Shown here: piece by piece, positions 27,545 through 36,037 of the stretch
Layout of the letters: each line of letters starts with the position of its first letter
Numbering within the stretch: the stretch's first letter is position 1
NCBI GenBank assembly: GCA_965220465.1
Contig: CBDCPZ010000020.1
Location: forward strand, 310,001 to 374,000
DNA from: JAHDHW01 sp965220465
Lineage (GTDB): Bacteria; Bacteroidota; Bacteroidia; Chitinophagales; Saprospiraceae
Direction of reading: 5' to 3'
DNA: 64,000 bases
The notes under the pieces: model-generated
What the model was told of the DNA's origin: nothing
The model's input: only the letters and a program-made list of their open reading frames with translations
Databases searched by the model: none
Made by a program: the position numbers and the translations under genes

Positions 27545-28354
27545 GATGATAACCCAGTTTTAGCAACGCTCAATGGCTTGCAAGGTATTTCTACGGTTGG
27601 AGGGAAACTAGAGATAAAAAACAACACGACTTTAGGCAATACTGGTGAATCCAATTGCATATCAATACCGGCAGGAATTTGTACCGCAGTTAATAATGGG
27701 ATTGGAGGAAATATTTCATATTCCGGAAATCACAGTAATTGTAACCTGTCAGAGGCAGAAGTTGAAGCAGCATGTTTGGCGGCATTACCGGTAGAACTAA
27801 TCAGATTCACCGCAAAAGAAGATAATAGACAACAGGTCGTACTTTCCTGGGCCACTGCCTCAGAATCCAATAATATGCATTTCGTTGTTGAACGGGCAGC
27901 AGATGGAAGGTCATTTGAAGCTTTGGAAACGGTCAATGGAAATGGGACTACTACAATCGAACAAGACTATTCTTATACAGATACGAGACCGATCCTTTTT
28001 GCCTATTATCGTTTGAAACAAGTCGATTATGACGGGGCTTTTGAATATTCAAATACCATTTTTTGGGAGTTGAAGAAAACTCAAGATGACAAAATTGTTG
28101 TATCCCCCACTTTAGCTAAAAATGAAATCAATCTGCGATTTAATACATTAGAAACCAAAAAGTCATTGTTGAAAATTGTTAGCTCATACGGTAGAGTAAT
28201 GCACGACGAAGTCGTTTGTTCAAGCGAAGCATTGGAATATCGAAAATTGGATTTGACCAATTTTGAAAATGGAGTTTATTATATTATTCTGTCCGATGGT
28301 TTTAATAATTTTACAACAAAATTTATAGTCGCTAAGACCTACTAAATAATTCCA

Positions 28355-28430
28355 GCCTGAATCTAATTCAGGCAATTTCTATTGCGAAAATTGAAGGCCA
28401 ATTTGTGTGTTTATCACAAATTGGCTTTCT
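28355..28430 (+). terminator. Two tandem terminator hairpins after the interrupted T9SS gene
   Basis: First hairpin GCCTGAAT-CTA-ATTCAGGC (28355-28373) followed by AATTTCTATT. Second hairpin GCCAATTTGTG / CACAAATTGGC (28397-28425) followed by TTTCTGCATTTT. Both lie just after the stop codon at 28345. Confidence 0.75.
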
Positions 28431-28594
28431 GCATTTTAATATTCACGGATCTTGAAATCAGACCCTTAGTGATCATTTTGTCGAGATAATGAGCCAGTTT
28501 AAATTGCTAAAGTGCGAAGCAGTCTAAAGAATTAAGCTAAAAGTGGTATAAATGTTACTTTTGTGAATTATTTAAATCAATTAATCAATTCATT

Positions 28595-30952
28595 ATGAGC
28601 GTCAAATTTTACAAAGACTACAACTCACTCCTTATACTTGCTTTAATTTTTGCTTTTCCTTTTTCAACCTTTAGCCAAAACACGTCCAATCACGGAAACA
28701 AGTTTGAACAGTTGGGTTCGATACTTCCAAACGGAAATGAATACCGCGGAATGGACGGAGCTCCAGGGCCAGATTATTGGCAACAGCGGTGCAATTATGA
28801 AATTGAATGTACGCTGGATACGGAAAACCAGCGACTTGATGGAGAAGAACTGATTACTTATTTTAACGAATCGCCATCAACGCTGCGTTATTTATGGTTG
28901 CAATTAGATGAAAATCAACATGATCCAAATGGTGATAATTTGACTTTTAATCCGAGCTCAATCAATCCGACCATGAGCGAAGATGAGTTGCGACATTTAG
29001 AGCCCTGGCGAGAGGCAGATAAGTTCGGTACTAAGATCGAATCAGTTACAGATGAAAATGGAGCGCCTTTAAAATATACGATCAACCAAACAATGATGCG
29101 TGTTGACCTCCCACAGCCACTCAAATCCGGAGAGAAGATCTCTTTTAGAGTCAAGTGGCATTATTATTTGATTGACCGGATCAACTCAGTTACTCATGGC
29201 CGTGGAGGATACGAGTATTTTGAAAAAGATGGAAATTACCTTTACACAATCGTACAGTGGTATCCGAGACTTTGTGTTTACAGCGATTTTGAAGGATGGC
29301 AAAACAAACAGTTTACCGGTAGAGGAGAGTTTGCGTTGACCTTCGGAGATTTTGTGGTGAAAATGACGGTACCTGATGATCATGTCGTTGGTTCAACCGG
29401 AGAATGTTTGAATTACTCAACGGTTTTATCACCAACACATTTGAAACGATGGGAGCAAGCAAAAAATGCTAGCGAACCCTTTGAAATCGTTACGCTGGAT
29501 GAAGCCAAGAAGAATGAAAAAACTAAAAAATCCACTACCACCAAAACCTGGATCTATAAAGCAGATAATGTAAGAGATTTTGCCTGGACAGCAAGTAAAA
29601 AGTTTGTTTGGGATGCAATGCCTCACATTACTGAAGAGGGTAAAAAAGTGATGTGCATGAGTTATTATGCAAAAGAAGCGTATCCGATTTATAGCCGATA
29701 TTCGACCAAAGCAGTTGAACAGACGTTAGTATCTTATTCTAAATTTTCTATTCCTTACCCATACCCTGTAGCGATTTCTGTGGAGGCTGCTAATGGCATG
29801 GAATATCCGATGATTTGTTTCAACCCAGGACGTGCAGAAGAAGATGGAACTTATACAGAACAGGCTAAAAATGCCTGTATTTCAGTGGTCATTCATGAGG
29901 TAGGACACAACTATTTTCCTATGATTATTAACAGCGACGAACGGCAATGGACGTGGTTGGATGAAGGCCTAAATACTTTTGTTCAATATTTAGCGGAACA
30001 AGAATTTGATAATAATTACAAATCCTGGGTTGGAGCTCATAAAATTACAGATTATATGAGTTCGCCAAAAGACCAGCTGGAACCTATCATGACCAATAGT
30101 GAAAATATTGTTCAGTTTTTCCCAAATGCTTATCTCAAACCTGCTGCTGCTTTGAATATCCTTCGGGAGACGGTTATGGGCAGAGAGTTGTTTGATTATG
30201 CTTTTAAAGAATATTGCCGTCGTTGGGCGTTTAAACATCCAACTCCGGCTGACTTTTTCAGAACGATGGAAGATGCCAGTGGAGTAGATCTCGACTGGTT
30301 TTGGAGAGGCTGGTTTTACGGCATCGATGCAACAGACATTTCGCTGGATAGTATAAAATGGTATAAAGTTGATTTGGAAAATGACCCTGAAAAAAGTGAT
30401 TATGTTTTTGAACAAAAAAATGAAGAACCATTCGATGACATTTCCAAAAAACGAAATCGCGAATCAGGAATGCAGTTTTCAGTAGAAGAAGATCCGGAAT
30501 TGCAGGATTTTTATACAAATTTCAAGCCTTGGGAAACGAGTGATTCTATTGTAAAATACACTACTCATTTGTACGAAGAAACTTTTACAGAAAAAGAAAA
30601 GAAAGCCAAATTCGGAGATAAAAACTATTATCAATTATATTTCAGCAACAAAGGTGGTTTGGTCATGCCGGTGATTATAGAATGGACTTTTGAGGACGGG
30701 ACAAAGGAAATTCAGCGGATTTCAGAACAAATTTGGCGTAAAAACGAAAGTCAGTTTTCTAAAGTTTTTGTAAAAAACAAAGAAGTCACCGGAATTGTAA
30801 TTGACCCTTACAAAGAAACAGCTGACATTGACGAAAGCAATAATAATTGGCCTGTAAAAGAAATGCCGAGCCGGTTCCAGGTTTTCAAAAAACATAAAGA
30901 AGGAGACAATCCGAACCCAATGCAAAAAGCTAAAAAGAAAACGAAACCTTAA
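28595..30952 (+). CDS. M1-family (gluzincin) secreted metallopeptidase, copy 1
   Basis: A 785-aa exported zinc peptidase with an aminopeptidase-N-like fold. The signal peptide ends near FSQ (residue 28), followed by NTSNHGNKFEQLGS. The catalytic motif is H434-EVGH438 with the third zinc ligand Glu457 in WLDEGLN, the exact M1 spacing. The usual GAMEN exopeptidase motif appears as NGMEYP, an altered form common in this Bacteroidota subgroup. A C-terminal beta domain follows. There is no T9SS tail, so the protein is likely periplasmic or released by another route. Copy 2 lies directly downstream in the same orientation, separated by a terminator. Confidence 0.88.
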   Translation: MSVKFYKDYNSLLILALIFAFPFSTFSQNTSNHGNKFEQLGSILPNGNEYRGMDGAPGPDYWQQRCNYEIECTLDTENQRLDGEELITYFNESPSTLRYLWLQLDENQHDPNGDNLTFNPSSINPTMSEDELRHLEPWREADKFGTKIESVTDENGAPLKYTINQTMMRVDLPQPLKSGEKISFRVKWHYYLIDRINSVTHGRGGYEYFEKDGNYLYTIVQWYPRLCVYSDFEGWQNKQFTGRGEFALTFGDFVVKMTVPDDHVVGSTGECLNYSTVLSPTHLKRWEQAKNASEPFEIVTLDEAKKNEKTKKSTTTKTWIYKADNVRDFAWTASKKFVWDAMPHITEEGKKVMCMSYYAKEAYPIYSRYSTKAVEQTLVSYSKFSIPYPYPVAISVEAANGMEYPMICFNPGRAEEDGTYTEQAKNACISVVIHEVGHNYFPMIINSDERQWTWLDEGLNTFVQYLAEQEFDNNYKSWVGAHKITDYMSSPKDQLEPIMTNSENIVQFFPNAYLKPAAALNILRETVMGRELFDYAFKEYCRRWAFKHPTPADFFRTMEDASGVDLDWFWRGWFYGIDATDISLDSIKWYKVDLENDPEKSDYVFEQKNEEPFDDISKKRNRESGMQFSVEEDPELQDFYTNFKPWETSDSIVKYTTHLYEETFTEKEKKAKFGDKNYYQLYFSNKGGLVMPVIIEWTFEDGTKEIQRISEQIWRKNESQFSKVFVKNKEVTGIVIDPYKETADIDESNNNWPVKEMPSRFQVFKKHKEGDNPNPMQKAKKKTKP

Positions 30953-30968
30953 CTATTTTGAAAATGAT

Positions 30969-31010
30969 AAAAAGCCTTCAATCTGAATGAACAACGATTG
31001 AAGGCTTTTT
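30969..31010 (+). terminator. Rho-independent terminator between the two M1 peptidase genes
   Basis: Perfect 15-bp stem AAAAAGCCTTCAATC / GATTGAAGGCTTTTT with a 12-nt loop. It separates transcription of the two paralogues. Confidence 0.9.
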
Positions 31011-31066
31011 CAAAAGAAATTGTAGTTTAGTGAAAATTTTTGCCCAATAATTTAAGAGCCCAAATC

Positions 31067-33457
31067 ATGAAAGATTACTTTAAAAAATCATTTCTTCAAT
31101 TCGGAATTATTTCCTTTTGTTTGATACTTACCTCTTATCTAAGTTTAGCTCAAAACACTTCTAATCACGGCAATAAATTTGAACAATTAGGTTCAGAATT
31201 GCCAACCGGTAATTCGTATCGTGGCATAGATGGAGCGCCCGGACCTGAGTATTGGCAACAACAAGCGAATTATGATATTGAATGCAGTTTAGATGTTGAA
31301 AACCTCCGACTCAATGGCTCAGAGTTGATCACTTATTATAATAATTCACCAAATACTTTACGCTATTTGTGGCTTCAATTGGACGAGAATCAGCATGCCT
31401 CAGACAATACTAATCAATCTTTCGATCCGAGTTCGATAAATGATGCAATGAGCGAAAACGAATTGCGAGGGTTAGAAGCCTGGCGCGAACTCGAAAAATA
31501 TGGACTCAATATCGAAATGGTTACCGATGGCAATCAATCCCCTTTAAAATATACGATCAACAATACGTTGATGCGCGTGGAATTACCTCAACCGTTAAAA
31601 ACGGGAGAAAAAACTGCTTTGCGTATCAGATGGAATTACAACATTCCGGATCGGGTAGCTTTGATGGAATTATTGCCAACTTTTGCCAATTATCCGCGTG
31701 GTGGTTACGAATATTTTCCGGATGATGGAAATTATTTGTTTACGATAACTCAATGGTATCCAAGACTTTGTGCTTATACCGATTATGAGGGCTGGCAAAA
31801 TAACCAATTTACCGGGCAAGCGGAATTTGCTTTGACTTTTGGAAATTATGTGGTAAAAATGACGGTTCCCGATGATCACATCGTTGGTTCTACCGGAGAG
31901 TGTTTAAACTATTCGGTCGTTCTGACCCCTGAGCAGCAGCAGCGTTATGAAAAAGCAAAAGCATCGAAAGAACCCTTGGAAATCGTCACTTTAAAAGAAG
32001 CTAAAAAAACAGAGAAATCGAAAAAATCCAAAGGAACCAAAACCTGGATTTTTAAAGCAGACAACGTTCGTGACTTTGCATGGACTTCAAGTCGAAAGTT
32101 CGTTTGGGATGCAATGCCTCATATTACCGAAGAGGGAAAAAGAGTCATGTGCATGAGTTATTACGGAAAAGAGGCTTATCCGATTTATCGACCATTTTCT
32201 ACCAAAGCAGTTGAAAAAACCTTGGAGGTTTATTCAAAATATTCTATCCCTTACCCCTATCCGGTAGCCATTTCTGTAGAAGCCGCCAATGGAATGGAAT
32301 ATCCGATGATTTGCTTCAATCCAGGGCGTGCTGAAGAGGATGGAACTTACACTGAATTGGAAAAAAATAATGCCATTTCAACAATTATTCACGAAGTAGG
32401 GCACAATTACTTTCCAATGATCATCAATAGCGACGAACGGCAATGGTCCTGGATGGATGAAGGTTTGAATAGTTTTGTGCAGTATTTGACCGAATCTGAA
32501 TTCGATAATAATTTTGACGTTTGGTTTGGGCCGACAACTTCGGTAACTGGATACATGAGCCAACCAAAAGAAAGCCTTGAACCAATCATGACCAATGGAG
32601 AAAATCTGGTAGATTTTTTCAATAATGCCTACACCAAACCAGCAGCCGGGTTGAACATGCTTCGCGAAACGATCATGGGCAGAGAATTGTTTGATTATGC
32701 TTTTAAAGAATATTGTGGCCGATGGGCTTTCAAAAGCCCAACACCAGCAGATTTTTTCAGAACAATGGAAGATGCCAGTGGGGTAGATCTTGATTGGTTT
32801 TGGCGTGGCTGGTTTTACAGCATTGATGCGACGGACATTTCGCTGGATAGTATAAAATGGTATAAAGTTGATTTGGAAAATGATCCTGAAAAAAGTGATT
32901 ATGTTTTTGAACAAAAGAATGAAGAACCTTTTGATGATATTTCAAGGAGACGCAATCGGGAGGAGGGAATGGAGTTTTCAGTTGATCAAGATACTTCTTT
33001 GCAGGATTTTTATACAACTTATAAACCTTGGGAAACAGAGGATTCTATAGTAAAATATACAACCCATTTGTACGAAGAAACTTTTACAAAAGAGGAAAAG
33101 CAAGAAAAATTTGGCGATAAAAATTACTACCAGCTTTACTTCAGCAACAAAGGCGGATTGGTCATGCCGGTGATCATCGAATGGACTTTTGAGGACGGAA
33201 CAACGGAAATTCAGCGGATTCCCGTTGAGATTTGGCGAAAAAACGAAAACAGCTTTTCCAAAGTATTTGTAAAGGACAAAGAAGTCACCGGAATAGTTAT
33301 CGATCCATACAAAGAAACCGCTGATATTGATGAAAGCAATAACAATTGGCCGGTAAAAGAAATGCCAAGCCGCTTTCAGGTTTTCAAAAAACATAAAGAA
33401 GGAGACAATCCGAATCCAATGCAAAAAGCGGAGAAAAAGAAAGTGATCAGGCCGTAA
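31067..33457 (+). CDS. M1-family secreted metallopeptidase, copy 2
   Basis: Paralogue of the upstream gene, 796 aa from ATG 31067. That start gives the signal peptide MKDYFKKSFLQFGIISFCLILTS; an upstream TTG at 31040 is in frame but less likely. The active site is H442-EVGH446 with Glu465 in WMDEGLN, and NGMEYP again replaces GAMEN. Relative to copy 1 there is a short insertion after NIPDRV (ALMELLPTFANYP). The C-terminal third is nearly identical between copies at DNA level, while the middle is diverged, which suggests tandem duplication with later gene conversion. Confidence 0.88.
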   Translation: MKDYFKKSFLQFGIISFCLILTSYLSLAQNTSNHGNKFEQLGSELPTGNSYRGIDGAPGPEYWQQQANYDIECSLDVENLRLNGSELITYYNNSPNTLRYLWLQLDENQHASDNTNQSFDPSSINDAMSENELRGLEAWRELEKYGLNIEMVTDGNQSPLKYTINNTLMRVELPQPLKTGEKTALRIRWNYNIPDRVALMELLPTFANYPRGGYEYFPDDGNYLFTITQWYPRLCAYTDYEGWQNNQFTGQAEFALTFGNYVVKMTVPDDHIVGSTGECLNYSVVLTPEQQQRYEKAKASKEPLEIVTLKEAKKTEKSKKSKGTKTWIFKADNVRDFAWTSSRKFVWDAMPHITEEGKRVMCMSYYGKEAYPIYRPFSTKAVEKTLEVYSKYSIPYPYPVAISVEAANGMEYPMICFNPGRAEEDGTYTELEKNNAISTIIHEVGHNYFPMIINSDERQWSWMDEGLNSFVQYLTESEFDNNFDVWFGPTTSVTGYMSQPKESLEPIMTNGENLVDFFNNAYTKPAAGLNMLRETIMGRELFDYAFKEYCGRWAFKSPTPADFFRTMEDASGVDLDWFWRGWFYSIDATDISLDSIKWYKVDLENDPEKSDYVFEQKNEEPFDDISRRRNREEGMEFSVDQDTSLQDFYTTYKPWETEDSIVKYTTHLYEETFTKEEKQEKFGDKNYYQLYFSNKGGLVMPVIIEWTFEDGTTEIQRIPVEIWRKNENSFSKVFVKDKEVTGIVIDPYKETADIDESNNNWPVKEMPSRFQVFKKHKEGDNPNPMQKAEKKKVIRP

Positions 33458-33477
33458 AAATGGTCGTCGCTGAAAAA

Positions 33478-34524
33478 TTAAAATTTATCTTTTAATTGGT
33501 ATTTAGGTTTTTCCAAATCCTGTTTTACATATTCAAGCAACACTCGAAAATCCATTTGAGTAATATCTCTGGTTTTTCTTTCCGGGAACAATTTTTTATA
33601 CGGAAACTTAAGATTCAATTTGAAGGTAAGCGTATATAATTCTGAAAGTTTCGTGCTGTCGGAGGTTATATTTGGTACTTTTAAAACAACGATCTCAGTA
33701 TCATCTTCAAGGGGTTCTGCAATCAGCAAAGGTTCAACAATTGGATAAACAGACAATTGCCTTTGAAGGAGTACTTTTTTGCTCGGCAATTTTTTATCGC
33801 GAGTCCACCAAATATCTTTGACGATTTCCATGGCCTCATAAGTATCTGATTCTGACGCTACTGCTTCCAGATTTTTCAATGTTTCCAAAATAAGCTTGGT
33901 CATGGCCTCTTCGTATGGCAAATCACTTTTCAAAGCTTCAATTCCTAACAAAGCTCCAAACAGATTGGAATACGCATCTTCAATCGAAAAACTAGAATAC
34001 CGTTCTGGAAACAAAGGTATGGTTGAAGCTCCAAACCATGTGGCGATTTCATGCCAGACAGAAAGATCATAAGCGATTCTTCCGGCAAGGAATGCAGCAT
34101 CCAGAGAATCTAATTCTGAGGGTAAATGAAGCAATAAAGTTTTTAAACCTCCTTCATGACCAAGTTTCAGTTCCGTTTCACCGGTCTTCTTGCTAATGAG
34201 AATTTTGGAGTACAAATAGGCTGTCCAGTCTGCGATATCACGAAGATGTCCAATGTCAATAAATCCACCTCTTTTAGTATAAATGATTCCGTTTCCTTCT
34301 TCAGAGCCGCCAAGGTAATGATGCTTTCCAAGTTGTTCAATACTGGTAATATCAGTAATCGTTACACCCGGAATGATCATCACTTTTACATCTGAACCGA
34401 AAGAACAACAAGTCCTGATAATTCTTGGAGGAGGAGATTCAAGTTCCTTATCTGATAAAATCGGACCTTTGCCAAAAATAGCAGTTCCGAAAAGCAGCAT
34501 CAGGCCCGTTAAAAGATACCTCAT
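33478..34524 (-). CDS. DUF4056-like secreted protein
   Basis: A protein of about 348 aa from ATG 34524 (MRYLLTGLMLLFGTAIFG signal peptide); an in-frame ATG seven codons upstream at 34545 is an alternative. The blocks PPRIIRTCCSFGSDVKVM, HHYLGGSEEGNGIIYT, RGGFIDIGHLRDIADWTAY and YDLSVWHEIATWFG match what I recall of DUF4056 proteins, which have no assigned function. The WHEIATW helix and GHLRD histidines could bind metal, but this is inference. It is convergent with M1 copy 2 (20 bp between stops). Confidence 0.7.
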   Translation of the reverse strand: MRYLLTGLMLLFGTAIFGKGPILSDKELESPPPRIIRTCCSFGSDVKVMIIPGVTITDITSIEQLGKHHYLGGSEEGNGIIYTKRGGFIDIGHLRDIADWTAYLYSKILISKKTGETELKLGHEGGLKTLLLHLPSELDSLDAAFLAGRIAYDLSVWHEIATWFGASTIPLFPERYSSFSIEDAYSNLFGALLGIEALKSDLPYEEAMTKLILETLKNLEAVASESDTYEAMEIVKDIWWTRDKKLPSKKVLLQRQLSVYPIVEPLLIAEPLEDDTEIVVLKVPNITSDSTKLSELYTLTFKLNLKFPYKKLFPERKTRDITQMDFRVLLEYVKQDLEKPKYQLKDKF

Positions 34525-34810
34525 TTGTTTATTCCTTTTATTCAAAAGACAATCACTAAGAACCGATTTACTTTTTGCTTGAAATCGTTCAATCCGGATC
34601 TTATCTATTTGTTTTGAATTGCATCAAAGACATCTTTTAAAAAGAACTTTTAAAATGTAATATTGGGAAAAGATGCCGTTTATTTAATCTCTGATTCGTT
34701 GAAAACGAATTAGAGAAAATATATAAAAATGACTACTAAGATAATGAAAAAGTTGCTTCCATGATTTAATTTTTTCAGTAACCTATATAGAGTTATTTTT
34801 TGAACGGGAA

Positions 34811-36013
34811 TTAACACTTGTTTAAATGCTCCGATAGAGCATTTCCCATGCTAAAACAAGCTTGCAACAGATAACCTCCTGTTGGTGCATCCCAGTCCAG
34901 CATTTCTCCGATGACGTAATGATTTTGGAGTTTTTTTAGTTGAAAATTTTTATCAATTTCATTGAGAGAAATTCCACCAACAGTTGAAATTGCTTCATCA
35001 ATTGGCGCAAAATCTTTGACCACCAATCGAAGGTTTTTTATTTGAAATGCCAGCTTTTCAACATGATTAAAATCGTCTTTTGAAATGTAATTTTTTATAA
35101 TGGAAATAGATGTTTTACTTAGTTTTAATTGAGTTTCGATGTGTTGTGTCCAGGATTTTGTTTTCTTCGTTTTGTTAAGTTTTGTTATAATTTCTTCGAT
35201 TTCTAAAGTCGGTTTCAAATCGATGAAAATTGCAGCTTCCTTTTTCGAAATTAATTGATTTCTGATCTCCGGACTCAGCGCATAAATGGCTCCGCCTTCC
35301 AGTCCGAATTTGGTGACAACGACTTCTCCTTTTTTTATTTTATCAGCACATCTGATTGAAATATTTTTCAAAGGCCTGCCTTCGTTTTTTATTATAAAAT
35401 CATCTTTCCAATCAATTTTGTAAGCACAATTGGAAGGTTGAAAAGGAAGAATTGATATCCCTTTCTTTTGAAAATGTTGTGTCCACGACCCATCTGAGCC
35501 GGTCTTTGCCCAACTTGCTCCTCCAAGAGCAAAAATGACAAGGTCCGTTTCTACAGAAGTTTCCTTGTTTTTACTTTTGAAAAGCAATTGGTTTTTTTTG
35601 TTCCAACCCAACCACTCATGATTGGTTTTGAGGACAACTTTGTTTTTGGAAATCTGTTTTTTGATTGCATTTAAAACATCGATAGGTTTTATCCCTTTGA
35701 TTGGAAAAATCCGTTTACTACTTCCGATATAAGTTTCGATGCCCAGCGAAGCCAGCCAAGTTCTTAAATCGTTGTTATCAAAATTTCGGAGTAGTTTTTT
35801 AAAAAATGATTTTGGCAGATACCTTTCAACCATCAAATCCTGCTCTTCTGAATGAGTTAAATTAAAACCGCCTTTTCCTGCTACTAAAAACTTGCGGCCG
35901 ATGGTGCCCATTTTTTCATAAATCTTAACCTGATATTTTTGAGTATCTAATTGAGCTGCTAAAATCATAGCTGCTGGTCCTCCGCCAATTATTGCGATTT
36001 TTTTTTGCATCAC
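34811..36013 (-). CDS. NAD(P)/FAD-dependent flavoprotein, HI0933/BaiN-like
   Basis: 400 aa with the dinucleotide-binding start KIAIIGGGPAAMILA, the family signature GRKFLVAGKGGFNLTHSE near residue 40, FALGGASWAKTGSDG, and the C-terminal GGISLNEID ... YVIGEMLDWDAPTGGYLLQACFSMG that closes the FAD site. Members of this family are usually cytosolic reductases of unclear substrate; BaiN acts on bile-acid intermediates and others have been annotated TIGR03862. It begins 24 bp after the TonB receptor stop on the same strand and may be co-transcribed with it. Confidence 0.88.
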   Translation of the reverse strand: MMQKKIAIIGGGPAAMILAAQLDTQKYQVKIYEKMGTIGRKFLVAGKGGFNLTHSEEQDLMVERYLPKSFFKKLLRNFDNNDLRTWLASLGIETYIGSSKRIFPIKGIKPIDVLNAIKKQISKNKVVLKTNHEWLGWNKKNQLLFKSKNKETSVETDLVIFALGGASWAKTGSDGSWTQHFQKKGISILPFQPSNCAYKIDWKDDFIIKNEGRPLKNISIRCADKIKKGEVVVTKFGLEGGAIYALSPEIRNQLISKKEAAIFIDLKPTLEIEEIITKLNKTKKTKSWTQHIETQLKLSKTSISIIKNYISKDDFNHVEKLAFQIKNLRLVVKDFAPIDEAISTVGGISLNEIDKNFQLKKLQNHYVIGEMLDWDAPTGGYLLQACFSMGNALSEHLNKC

Positions 36014-36037
36014 AGCAAAACTAAGGAATGACTTTCA

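Larger units (their letters stand above)
25622..28345 (+). pseudogene. T9SS-secreted L-domain/leucine-rich-like repeat protein, interrupted by ISAs1 element
   Basis: The intact gene would encode a surface or secreted adhesin-like protein. It begins at ATG 25622 with signal peptide MKKRFTLVLIYFTLWAGLYSQ, reads SCPPGGNHKLESQQEVDAF, and is then split by the IS at 25744-26903. Removing the IS and one copy of the 10-bp duplication joins the halves in frame as VDAFCNGASNCTITGKLEI. The second half has receptor-L-domain-like repeats of about 24 residues (LTNLDGLGVSGAIGGELKI-type), a beta-rich domain (PVELIRFTAKEDNRQQVVLSWATASESN) common in Bacteroidota surface proteins, and a T9SS sorting tail (KIVVSPTLAKNEINLRF ... 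TTKFIVAKTY). Each part is otherwise undamaged, so the insertion is recent. Confidence 0.9.

Noticed and set aside
31040..31066. TTG start for M1 peptidase copy 2
   Set aside because: It would add MPNNLRAQI before a good signal peptide; ATG 31067 gives a normal leader like that of copy 1.
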